Source: Acorus gramineus (Eukaryota > Streptophyta > Magnoliopsida > Acorales > Acoraceae). Taken from it: 64,000 nucleotides of DNA. The stretch lies in assembly GCA_030737835.1 (NCBI GenBank), contig CM060847.1:19178898-19242897 (forward strand), written 5' to 3'. Of the stretch, positions 1-9,422 are shown piece by piece; position 1 is the stretch's first letter, and every line of letters begins with the position of its first letter. The notes beneath the pieces are model-generated. The model was not told the origin of the DNA. It saw nothing but the letters and a program-made list of their open reading frames with translations, and did no database searches. Made by a program: the position numbers and the translations under genes.

Positions 1-483
1 AACAAGCCAGGGAACACCGACAACAGACTTGGATCGAACGTCACCGCGGTGAACGTGAATAAGATAGCTGGTCTAAACACTTTGGGCATCTCTCTCGCCC
101 GCATCGACTTCGCTCCATACGGGCTCAACCCACCACACACGCACCCCCGAGCAACGGAGGTACTTACGGTGATTGAGGGCACTCTCCTCGTCGGCTTCGT
201 CACTTCCAACCCCCAAAACCGTCTCATCTTCAAAGTCCTCAACGCGGGTGATGTTTTCGTGTTTCCTGAAGGGCTCATTCATTTCCAGTTCAACCGTGGA
301 CACAAGAACGCGGTGGCAATCGCAGGTTTGAGTAGCCAAAACCCCGGTGTGATCACTGTCGCTAATGCGGTGTTTGGATCGAATCCGAAGATCGATGATG
401 GCATTCTCGCCAAGGCATTTCAGGTGGACAAGAAAGTGATAGACTATCTCCAGAGCCAGTTCTGGATGGACAATAATAACTAG
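1..483 (+). CDS. Germin-like protein, 3' part of exon 2 (GLP copy 0, cut by window edge)
   Basis: The reading frame is open from base 1 to a TAG at 481-483 and matches residues 62-221 of the complete copies further right. It contains cupin box 1 ([10 protein letters not shown], metal ligands His, His, Glu) and box 2 ([16 protein letters not shown], the fourth ligand His). The predicted product is a secreted, glycosylated, manganese-binding beta-barrel protein of the cell wall; GLPs of this type act as oligomers and some have superoxide dismutase activity (family knowledge). It differs from copy 1 by Gln for Lys in SNPQNRL and by Leu for Val near DDGIL. AATAAA lies at 585-590. The signal peptide, exon 1 and the intron are outside the window, so whether the whole gene is intact cannot be judged. 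Confidence 0.88.
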   Translation, partial: NKPGNTDNRLGSNVTAVNVNKIAGLNTLGISLARIDFAPYGLNPPHTHPRATEVLTVIEGTLLVGFVTSNPQNRLIFKVLNAGDVFVFPEGLIHFQFNRGHKNAVAIAGLSSQNPGVITVANAVFGSNPKIDDGILAKAFQVDKKVIDYLQSQFWMDNNN

Positions 484-1150
484 TGTTTTATTATGTCTAT
501 CATTTCCTTAATTAAAAAATAACCTTGACGATTATTGTTTCAATAAGCAGAGCATGTATCCACTTGTTTTGCAGTTATTTAAATAATAAAGAATGTATTT
601 GTTATCATAAATTAATATTGGTAATGATCATAATGATACACAGTGTCTAGTGATTGTGTTTATTTATGTTGGTCCGTCTCAGTGAAAAGGAGAACAACAA
701 AGAAAACAAGAGAAAAAAAAATACTTTCGAATACGAATTTATCTGTTTTACTTACTAAAAATAAAAAAAATTTACTCAATTTTTTAATATCTTATTTTTA
801 TACACCCTTCACCAGTGTTCTGATATGCGGTGTACGGTTTATCAGTGGTTAGGGTACCACACAGAATATATGCGGTATGAGTGAATATATGTGGCTATAA
901 TATTTTATTAATAAAAAATTATTATGTAATGATTTATAAACAATAGATAACAAGATAAGTTTTGAAGACATTACAAATCAGATCTCATTTTCTCTTCCTT
1001 TTAATCACACATCATGACATTAATGTTATTATTATTATTATGAACAAGAACATAATTAATAAAAAAAGATTATTTTATTTTATATATGGACGGATACTAG
1101 TGGTGGTTATTCATAATATTAATTAATTATAATTGTTTAAAAATCCCTAT
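484..1150 (+). repeat. GLP 3' flank (AT-rich, shared by copies 0-3)
   Basis: AT-rich non-coding DNA after copy 0, colinear with the sequence following copies 1, 2 (inverted) and 3. It carries the polyadenylation signal and a conserved stretch with TGATATGCGGT and a nearby palindromic GGTACCGCACAG-like segment. It lacks the TTTTGCTACGAA-rich insertion found about 560 bases after the other copies, so that insertion came after copy 0 had separated. No gene seen. Confidence 0.7.
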
Positions 1151-1640
1151 ATAAAGTCCATTATAAACTCATCACCCATGTGACTTTTTTGCCGGGTGGC
1201 TTTCTTTCCACTCATACATGGATTCACACTCGTGCACCCAGTCCACGTATGTATTCATTTTATTGAGATATAAAGAGACTGTGAGAGATTGAGAGAGACA
1301 GAGTTCAAGCGCAGATGAAGACCTTGTTCGGTGGATGGTGATCGAAAGTCTTCGGATCTACGGTGTGGAGAGATAGAGAAGGAGATCGGTGGTCGCTGCG
1401 GTGAAAGTCGGTGGTCGAAGGAGGAGCAGATCGCTGCGGTGGAGGTCAGTAATCGAAGAGGAGGAGCAGCCGAGCAGGTTGATTTAGGGCAGGACAAATG
1501 GGTTAGAATGAGAAGAAAACCCCGTTTCTTCTTTTTTTTCTCTAACAGAGAAGACCCCCCGTTAGAAGGAGAGAGATAACCCAACCAATTTAAATTTGCT
1601 GAATGGCCCGCTTATATGTTATATGGGTGTAGCATGCATA
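1151..1640. other. Unassigned segment, possible transposon debris
   Basis: A purine-rich segment with GA-rich runs and short chance reading frames on both strands, none resembling a known protein. Bases about 1520-1640 (TTTTTTTCTCTAACAG onward) resemble 63460-63545, where the same sequence is fused to the stub of GLP copy 5. A shared piece at two unrelated junctions suggests a mobile element remnant, class unknown. Confidence 0.35.
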
Positions 1641-2535
1641 TAATAATTTTTTTAATAATTATTAAATAAATTATTTGTGAAATTTACTATGAAATCACAA
1701 ATAAAAGAGTTATCGTTTAACTTAAAATTTATTAATAAAAGAGTTATTAAATAAATCATTTGCATATATAGATATTTCAATCAATCCTATATTGTCAAAA
1801 TGTGAAACTCCAAAACCAACAATATATCTCGAATGCGTAAAATAACGACATTCATGTACAATTTAAATAATTTGGAGGGGAATTGTTAGAAATAACGTAT
1901 CATCAAGGATATTTTGCTGAAATGTGATTTTTTTAGGGGATACATACACAAAAAATGTTACGAATTATGGATCTTGGGATGCAATCGATCAGGATAAAAT
2001 TAAACAATTCAAGGAAGGACACAGAATTACGTGGTTCAACAAATTTTGCCTACGTCATCCATGGAGCATATTAGAGATCAATCAACTATCAACAAGAAGT
2101 TTTTACAATGATCACACCGAAAATAAAAATCCTAGAGCCTAATGAAAAACATGATATGTCCTTTTACAGTGATATCTCATTAATTAAGGGCAACAATGTC
2201 AATACACAAAAAAGGACAAACCCCGTCCAACTCTACGTCGCGCCAACAATCCTCTAGGCACATCATCATGCTACATAATAAAACAATCTCCCACATAGAG
2301 ACTGAATTAAAAGTAAAAAACTTCTATCAAAATGATCAATCTATAATCTTGTGTGCTCATCCTTGCCCTCAAGCTAGAAGATCAACTAAAGGTACGCACA
2401 GCTCCAGTTTTTCTATGGTCACTGTCTTAATCATCATGTTTGCTGGATTCTTGCTTTCTTGGATATTTTCAAGCAATATAGACTCCCACATCCAAAAGCG
2501 TCCTGATGAAGTGATGTTGAAGTCCTATATAGTTG
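1640..2535. repeat. LTR-element-like remnant, first copy
   Basis: The first 500 bases (TTGTTAGAAATAAC, then GGATCTTGGGATGCAATCGA) recur as a direct copy at about 12690-13193. The rest (about 2090-2535) recurs inverted at about 25440-25915, and part of it again at about 54140-54510. The short frames inside look like chance. The text resembles old Copia-type retroelement debris, but I see no diagnostic protein motif, so the class is uncertain. It directly abuts the CACTA end at about 2536. Confidence 0.4.
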
Positions 2536-2880
2536 GTGTCAATACTACAAAAAAGGTCAAAATCATGGCTAAAAACCGTGATCAAAAGTATTAGATCACA
2601 GTTCACAACCGGTGATCTACAGATCAAGCTGTGATCTTTTGTTGGTGACCGTGATCTTGTGATTGATGATTTTATCACGGTGGATAACCTGATTGTTTGT
2701 TGGTAAAGACCACGGTTTAATTGGCAACTGTGATATTTTGTTAGGCAACGATTATGGTTTTAGGATCCCCCGTGATTGTTAGTTGGTTAACTATCACGGT
2801 GGTTATGAGAAATGTGATTTTTCCTTAGTAAGGATCATGATTTATTTGGTGACCGTGTTTTTTTTTTTTTTTTTTGCTTG
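2536..2880. mobile_element. CACTA (En/Spm) terminus with subterminal repeats
   Basis: Starts with a degenerate terminal motif (TACTACAAAAAAGGTC; the inverted copy at 25438 reads CACTACTACAAAAAAGG). About 300 bases of short motifs in both orientations follow, variants of ACCGTGAT, ATCACGG and GGTGACCGTGAT. Dense subterminal repeats inside a CACTA-type end are the family hallmark, being binding sites for the element's own protein. An inverted copy of the whole block lies at about 25068-25440. Confidence 0.65.
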
Positions 2881-4430
2881 GTAAATAAATTTATATTTCC
2901 TTGCAAAACTTACAAGTGTACAAGAGTACTTTGAAGCAATAGAAGATCAATGGGGGGGGGGGGGGGAAGAGGATTTAGAGTAGTTCAGGTGACTCTCTAT
3001 TACAAAATATGGGAGTGGGGGTTTGGTGGGGTTATAGGGAACAAAGTTTCATCTTATGCCAAAGTGTAATTCAACCCATACGGGTTGAATTTGGTGACCG
3101 TGATAATTTACAATATGAGAATATTATATTTACATTTGAACCATGATCTTTTCCTCGAAACTGCATATATATTTAATAGTCTTTCATGAATAAAACCACC
3201 TCATGATACCCAAAAAACCATTTGGATATAAATCAATTTCCATACAATTGTTCTAATACATCCACCTATTTTCATGCAAATACAAGCTGAAAATATTCAA
3301 AATAAATCTTGTATTTGAATAAAATACATCAAAATATCATGTTGAGCCTCAACTACTTAATAGTGGTGCCAATTTCAAAATAAAAAACTAAAATTAAATA
3401 AAAAACTGCAATTGTACTCACAATATTCAATTATATAAATTTTTGAATTATGTTGCACCACTCATTCCTCAATGTAGCTATTTCATCTTTTGTGTAGGAG
3501 ACTATTTCTTCGAACTACATGTGCGACTTAAATATGATATTAATTAGCCAATGAATTTAAATATATCAACCCAAACAAAAAATAGAGATCTTACCTTTTG
3601 AAAAATATAAATTTCTGGGTTTTCGATGATATCTTTCATTTACTTCATTACAAAATAACCACATTTGATATTTCCTCTTTGCTTCGAGCACTACAAATAT
3701 AAGTAAATCATAAATTCTAGGAAAAAAAATTATATAACATCATAGATATAATATTCAATAGTTAAAAATGCCTTGGAAATATTTGGGAGCAAACATAATG
3801 CATTGCTACAAGAAACAAAAGGCTCCGATCCAATGACTAAAATGTATTCACACTTAACTATCATTTTAGTAACCAAATATGATGTCTCACATTATTAACA
3901 AATTAAATTTAAATAGTTAGAGCTTTGCAAAAGGGAATAAAAAAAGAGCCATTCTCAACCTTTAGGGACTTATATATATATATGAAAGGAATGAAATGAT
4001 TGTAGCAATATAAACATAAAAAACAACTAAAGAGCACAAGCCTTCCATGTTCCAACATTTAAATCTGCCCAAGCTCATGATCCAATGATTAAAACAATGA
4101 CCTCACTTTTTTTATCCCACCATTCTTCTCCCATTTTCATCCTTGTTTCCGGTATGCACATGGTTGTCTTTAGCTTTCTCAAGCACAGATTGTTTAAAGA
4201 AAAAAAAAACTTGGTTTTGTTTGTGTGATCAAGTTTTTTTTTTTAAAAAAAAGATATATGCATATATGATTCCAAAAGATACCTCAGAAGAAAAAACTTT
4301 GAATCCATGTTTTATGATTTCATGATTTCAAAAGAAATTAAAAGATACAACAGTCATACCAAAACTTGAATCCAAGAGGTGATTTTTTTTACTTGCTTCC
4401 AATACTCATGTTGTATGTTTTCAATGCCCT
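2881..4430. other. Degenerate CACTA interior and unassigned AT-rich DNA
   Basis: AT-rich sequence between the CACTA terminus and its transposase remnant. It contains a run of 15 G at 2952-2966 and several poly-A and poly-T runs. The segment ACCCATACGGGTTGAATTTGGTGACC at about 3076-3100 echoes the subterminal repeats. No reading frame with recognisable similarity; probably decayed element interior. Confidence 0.35.
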
Positions 4431-4639
4431 ACAAAGAAACAATTTTGATATTAAGAGTAATGTTGTAATAAATATGAGGAGTACATGAACATAAAAATAC
4501 TTACAGGTTTTATGACCGTTTTGATTTCTTTACGTATCAAATGTGCCAATGGATCCAAATAATAAACTATATGTTCATTGGGGCTCATGATCAACAAGAT
4601 CCAACGTTGGCTAAACATTTTCAATAATTAAAATATGAA

Positions 4640-5690
4640 AATGTTAAAAATGCAATGAACATAATATTATAAATATACGTAAGTTATGAAATTTAGAAAA
4701 TTACCCCAGGTTACAAGGCAATAGAAATAGATCAACATGGGGAGCATTCCCAAACCGATCAGTCAATGCCCGCACAACTATTGATGATTTTTAGGCGGAC
4801 ACAGAAGTAGGATAAATCAATAACTGGAATTTACATTCACCTGCTGTAAATAGCTAAAAATTAAGAATAAATATTAGAAATTTAATGAATCTGTGATTGC
4901 ATACCACGTAGATATGATAATTTAACTCATCTCATGTACACCATACGACATGTGACATATAATGGGGAATCTACTGGATGACGCAATTGACCATCAGGAT
5001 CTATTTGACAAGCATGCCATGTTAAATCTTTGGCTATTTTTGCAGACTGGAACATTCTTTTCAATCTTGGAATAGGTGGAGTGTACCATAAAACTTTTGT
5101 AGGCCCACCTTTATTTTTCTCATTTGGTTTTTTATTTTCTTTCCATCTAGATACCCCACAAGTGGGACAAGAACTTAACTCCTTAAACTCCTTTCTGTAT
5201 AGTATGCAATCATTCGAGCATACATATATTTATCCATAGTCCATTCCTAACACATTCAATGTCTTCTTATCCTCGTACATGGATAAAGGTATCTCATTTT
5301 TTTTTCTGGCAACATCTCAGCCAACAATTGAAAAAGTTCTGAAAAACCTTTATCAGACCATCCATTCCTCGCTCTCACAGCATACAATTTGGCCAAAGTA
5401 AACAACTTTGTAAATTTCATGCATCCTGGATAAAAAGGTTTTACGGCATCTTCAAGTATGTCCTTAAACAAATCGGGATCACTTGTGTAATTATCATGTA
5501 TTGCTTCAACCATTTCGATTGTATTATTAGCAACTTCATCTAAAGGATTTTCAAACTACCCATCAGATACATTTTGTATTTTTATTCTACTTGTAGTTTG
5601 TCCAATAGGTATTCTTTCTACATCCCAGACTCATGTCCGATAACTCGAATGAAAATCATTAAAAACTAGATGGCCTTTTAACAAGCAAAT
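4640..5690 (-). pseudogene. CACTA TNP2-type transposase, 5' part remnant (left arm)
   Basis: On the - strand, 5513-5256 encodes a segment with KPFYPGCMKFTKLFTLAKLY and NGWSDKGFSELFQLLAEMLP, matching the conserved start of TNP2-type transposases of En/Spm elements (consensus YPGC..FTKL..L..LY..K.RNGWSDKSF..LL..L..MLP). Upstream sequence corresponds to ISRI-type text before the domain, and downstream sequence, traced through its inverted copy at 32700-51300, continues as transposase. The frame is interrupted many times, so no active protein is made. It lacks the N-terminal transposase-associated domain segment that the right-arm copy keeps at 32248-32448. Confidence 0.75.
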
Positions 5691-5708
5691 AGTATGGAAT
5701 TTTAAGTT

Positions 5709-6171
5709 GCCTACAGAAACAGCTTACCATTACAATGACATATTGGCAAACATCATCCGATCCATTCAATTTATTTTATTTTATTTCAAATGCGTTCTCG
5801 TCCCAGAATGAGGGGAAAGAAAAGTCAGTTGAACAATTCTTCGTTAATATAAAATTTCATAGAGATTTTCTTGGATTAATTCACCACCATATATCTGAAT
5901 GTGTCTGGTAAACATTAACTACTCATTATAAGATTAAAAGAATACTTATTTGACCAGGTCAAATTCTGGACAGAGATTACTTGTTATTATGACATTAATC
6001 TAATAAAGTGGACAGAGTCTGATTGATTTACTGACCATTTCAATGGCACCTGATCACTCTTCAATAACTATAAATAGCCAGCCATACACGAGAACTCACA
6101 ACCCACCAATCTCCAAATACTTCTGAGAACCTAAGCTTAGAGTAAGCTAAGTATTATTTGGATTGAATACA
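5709..6171 (+). promoter_or_regulatory. Promoter and 5' leader of GLP copy 1
   Basis: Contains a 13-base perfect palindrome TTGACCAGGTCAA at 5950-5962, formed by two head-to-head W-box cores (TTGAC), and a TATA box TATAAATA at 6070-6077, about 95 bases before the ATG. The block from about 5715 to the ATG is nearly identical before copies 2 and 3 and recognisable before 4 and 5. W-boxes bind WRKY factors, and W-box-rich promoters are known for other defence-induced GLP clusters, so pathogen or wound induction is a reasonable inference. Confidence 0.7.
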
Positions 6172-6972
6172 ATGGCTTCTGCAATGTTGATAGTTGTCCT
6201 CCTCGCCATGGCTTCCTCGGTTGTCCTCGCCTCGGACCCCAGCCCACTCCAAGACTTCTGCGTCGCCGACAAAGCTTCTCCAGGTACTACTATTAACACA
6301 CGCAGTTTCTATGCTTGATCAACTAGTACTTTATCACGTGATTGAATTGTCTAAATACATGTAATAATACTTGTATATAGAGAGCTCATTATGTTAACTG
6401 GGTATTTCATGTTTCCAGTTCTGGTCAATGGATTCGTCTGCAAGAACCCCATGGATGTGAATGCCGAGGACTTCTTCTTCTCAGGCCTGAACAAGCCAGG
6501 GAACACCGACAACAGACTTGGATCGAACGTCACCGCAGTGAACGTGAATAAGATAGCTGGTCTAAACACTTTGGGCATCTCTCTCGCCCGCATCGACTTC
6601 GCCCCATACGGGCTCAACCCACCACACACGCACCCCCGAGCAACGGAGGTACTTACGGTGATTGAGGGCACTCTCCTCGTTGGCTTCGTCACTTCCAACC
6701 CCAAAAACCGTCTGATCTTCAAAGTCCTCAACGCGGGTGATGTTTTCGTGTTTCCTGAAGGGCTCATTCACTTCCAGTTCAACCGTGGACACAAGAACGC
6801 GGTGGCAATCGCAGGTTTGAGTAGCCAAAACCCCGGTGTGATCACTGTCGCTAATGCGGTGTTTGGATCGAATCCGAAGATCGATGATGGAATTGTCGCC
6901 AAGGCATTTCAGGTGGACAAGAAAGTGATAGACTATCTCCAGAGCCAGTTCTGGATGGACAATAATAACTAG
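6172..6972 (+). CDS. Germin-like protein (GLP copy 1), two exons
   Basis: Exon 1 is 6172-6283 and exon 2 is 6419-6972; the 135-base intron has GT and AG ends (GTACTACT...TTTCCAG). The spliced product is 221 residues, the usual GLP length. Residues 1-20 form a hydrophobic signal peptide ending VVLA before SDPSP. Cys30 and Cys45 are placed for the conserved disulfide, and Asn74 is in an NVT glycosylation site. Cupin box 1 gives His107, His109 and Glu114; box 2 ([16 protein letters not shown]) gives His155, completing the metal site. The protein should be exported to the apoplast and assemble as an oligomer; oxalate oxidase or superoxide dismutase activity cannot be decided from sequence. AATAAA lies at 7074-7079. 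The product is identical to copy 2. Confidence 0.94.
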
Positions 6973-7540
6973 TGCTTTATTATGTCCTTCATTTCCTTAA
7001 TTAAAAAATAACTTTGACGATTATTGTTTCAATAAGCAGAGCATGCATGCACTTGTTTTGCAGTTATTTAAATAATAAAGAATGTATTTGTTTTCATAAA
7101 TTAATATTGGTAATGATCATAATGATACACAGTGTCTAGTGAATGTGTTTTATTTTTACTGGTCCATCTCCGTGAAAAGGAGAACAACAAAGAAAACAAG
7201 AGAGAAAAAAATAATTTCGAATACTAATTTATCTGTTTTACTTACTAAAATTAAAAAATTTACTCAATTTTCTAATATCTTATTTTTATACACCTTTCAC
7301 TAGTGTTCTGATATGCGGTATACAGTTTGTTAGCGGTTAGGGTACCGCACAGGATATATGCGGTATGAGTGAGTATATGTGGTTCTATAATATTTTATTA
7401 ATAATTTTTTTTTAATATGTAATAATTTATAAACAAGAGATAACAAGATAAATTTTGGAGACATTACAAATCAGATCTTTTTTTTCTCTTACTTTTAATC
7501 ACACATCATGGCATTAATGTTATTATTATTATGAACAAGA
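6973..7540 (+). repeat. GLP 3' flank after copy 1
   Basis: AT-rich non-coding DNA colinear with 484-1050, with the inverted flank of copy 2 (30420-30981) and with the flank of copy 3 (55825-56392). It holds the poly(A) signal at 7074-7079 and the TGATATGCGGTATACAG segment. No gene. Confidence 0.75.
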
Positions 7541-8030
7541 AAACAGGGCATTAGCTGCCAAATCATTTCTTTGCAAATCGTTTGCTGCAAAACTTTAATT
7601 TCGTAGCAAAATGTGACAATTGGCGACAAAATAATATTCGTTGCTAAAGGCCATTTGTGCGTAGCAAAAGATACCCTTTTGCTACGACAATCTAAGCGAA
7701 GCAAAAAGTCTCTTGTTCCTACGAAATTATTTCGCAGAAAATGGTTATCTTTTGCAACGAAAATAACTCGCATTCAAAAGGTTATCTATTGTGATGAATT
7801 TTTTATTTTCACAGCAAAAGATAACCTTTTGCTACGAACCTTTTGCTACGAACTTACTTCGCAGCTAAAAGTGTATGAATTTAATATTAAAAAAATGCAA
7901 ATCTTCCCATGTGAAATATTTCACATGAAAAGTTTAAATTTTCTTAGAAAAATCTTTCCCTTTGAAATTTTTTTAATGCAAAACCATTTGATAAATTAGC
8001 GAAACAAAACATAAATCTAAGATGATACAA
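7541..8030. mobile_element. TTTTGCTACGAA-rich repeat block, probable DNA-transposon piece
   Basis: Begins AACAAGAAAACAGGGCATTAGCTGC and then shows many short motifs in both orientations: TTCGTAGCAAAA, TTTTGCTACGAA, AAAAGATAACC and CGAAATAATTTCG-type palindromes. This resembles the subterminal region of a CACTA-like or other DNA transposon. It is inserted into GLP 3' flank that is uninterrupted after copy 0. Copies follow GLP copies 2 and 3. Copy 1 lacks a 27-base stretch (TTATGTAACTGCCTCGTACA region) that the other two share and has one extra CTTTTGCTACGAAC unit. The 128-codon open frame here is a by-product of the repeats. Confidence 0.55.
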
Positions 8031-8034
8031 ATAC

Positions 8035-8232
8035 CTACATCAGATGACAATCTGTATATACACAAAGATCTATGTGTTGTTCAATCATCGCAACCATAAA
8101 AGACTCTCTAAACCCTTCAATATGCAAAGTTGGGATTTGGATGACTATCAATGCAAGTGCTACTAGGCTATTGATTGAAACGGATTCTACCACTATTTTT
8201 GCTTGGGTCAAAGGGAAGGGGTGCCACCCTTG
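8035..8232 (+). pseudogene. LINE RNase H-like fragment, upstream half
   Basis: The + strand encodes KDSLNPSICKVGIWMTINAS followed by LLIETDSTTIFAWVKGKG. The IETDS..V..WVKGKGC pattern is typical of the RNase H-like domain at the end of plant L1-type LINE proteins (and of related host gene fragments). The coding sense stops at the hAT-type insert and resumes after it at 8803. Copies lie at 29719-29900 (inverted) and 56900-57097. Confidence 0.55.
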
Positions 8233-8794
8233 TAGGCCTGTCAATAGGACGGATACGGATTGAATAGGCCCATATCCGTATCCGTATCCGAATTGGATAT
8301 TTAAAAAAATATCTGTATCCGATATCCGACGGATATTTCAAAACACATATCCGTATCCGATCCGAAAATCCGGATACAGATTCGGATAATATCTGAAATA
8401 TCCGAACCAAATTAAAATATAAAGAATTTATGAAATCTTAAGTCCTAACATGGTTAAATAGGTATCCACCAAAGACATAGAAACACAAATCTTAATATAG
8501 TTAAACAAGTATCCAACATGGTTAAATAGGTTTGTGTTTTGTCCTAAATCATGAGCCATTGAATTTTCAGTTAAGGGTTGAAACTAATTTTAACATATAT
8601 AAATAAAATAACAGTTCGGATACGGATATTGTTCGGATCGGATATAGGTTATATCCGATCCGATCCAAAAATTTTTGGATACGGATAATTTGGTTCGGAT
8701 ACGGATACAGATTTTTGGATATCGGATATTTTTTCATTTTCGAATACGGATTCGGATCGGATAAGGATATTTTTTTGGATAATTGACAGGATTA
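8233..8794. mobile_element. Non-autonomous hAT-type element with ATCCGTATCC repeats
   Basis: The ends are imperfect inverted repeats: TAGGCCTGTCAAT at the left and ATTGACAGGATTA at the right. A perfect 8-base target duplication CACCCTTG flanks the element at 8225-8232 and 8795-8802. The 562-base interior is rich in ATCCGTATCC / GGATACGGAT and GGATCGGATA motifs toward both ends and encodes nothing. An 8-base duplication with TAGG..TGTCAAT ends is the pattern of hAT elements. It splits a LINE RNase H fragment. Copies: 29220-29710 (inverted) and a truncated one at 57098-57225. Confidence 0.8.
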
Positions 8795-8802
8795 CACCCT
8801 TG

Positions 8803-9240
8803 GAGCTCGATTCAATGTCTCTGATATATCCACCAAGCCCTAGCTGTTCTCCATGAGTTGTCTATCTCTCACATTCAATGGGAGGGCAACGTCCAAGTAT
8901 ACCTTTTGGCTTCTTATCATTCAGACTGGGGTGATTCTATCATCCTCCCATCTGATGTATGGCATGATTTATAGGCAGCCCTAGATCGTGACAAATCTGG
9001 CATTCCTTTTGTATGCAAAAGGGCATTCCTTTTGTATGCAAAAGAATGAAAGGATCTCTTGTCTTTTGCATATTCTTGTCTTGAATGCATTGAGTGGCTT
9101 TCTGAGTATTAAGGCATGCAGTTCGACTTGGATCGTTCTTCCCTCCATTGTGTTATGAATTCATTCTCTGCTTTTCATTTTGTAAAGATCATGAAATTTT
9201 TTGTAAAGATTTTCCTCATATAGCAATACAATATTGGTTA
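8803..9240 (+). pseudogene. LINE RNase H-like fragment, downstream half
   Basis: Continues from the hAT-type insert with the + strand sense VLHELSISHIQWEGNVQVYL and ASYHSDWG, matching the LL..LSISH..REGN..AD.LA end of LINE RNase H domains. The catalytic Asp position of the N.(A/V)D.LA motif is not preserved. Further on there is only decayed text, including a short tandem duplication of GCATTCCTTTTGTATGCAAA at about 9001-9045. Non-functional. Confidence 0.5.
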
Positions 9241-9422
9241 CCAATAAATAAAAAACAATGATTAGTCCCTTCCATACACTTTCCCATCCTTGTTGTCTAG
9301 AAGGAGACTCTCCAATTCATCCCAAAAACGGGATGGTTGATAAAAGGAGGTGCATATTGCATACTGATGAAACTAATTAAGGATTCCCAGATAATGTTCC
9401 CTCTATGTTTTGGAAGGTTATT
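9241..9422. other. Unassigned spacer
   Basis: About 180 bases between the LINE fragment and the short LTR element. Nothing recognised. The inverted counterpart is about 28650-28800. Confidence 0.3.

Noticed and set aside
73-339. 88-residue antisense frames opposite each GLP exon 2, repeated at every copy (and 138-residue frames at 6351, 31187, 55203, 60849)
   Set aside because: They mirror the conserved GLP coding sequence; their conservation follows from duplication of the sense gene and they match no family.
1255-1584. Overlapping frames on both strands in the GA-rich segment
   Set aside because: Low-complexity Ser/Arg/Pro-rich or Lys/Arg-rich frames with no recognisable domain.
7613-7999. 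128-codon open frame in the TTTTGCTACGAA block
   Set aside because: Composed of the short repeat read in frame; no initiation context or homology, and the inverted copies have different frames.
8238-8800. ATCCGTATCC-rich stretch considered as a satellite or CRISPR-like array
   Set aside because: Spacing is irregular, motifs occur in both orientations, and inverted ends with an 8-base target duplication identify a transposon.
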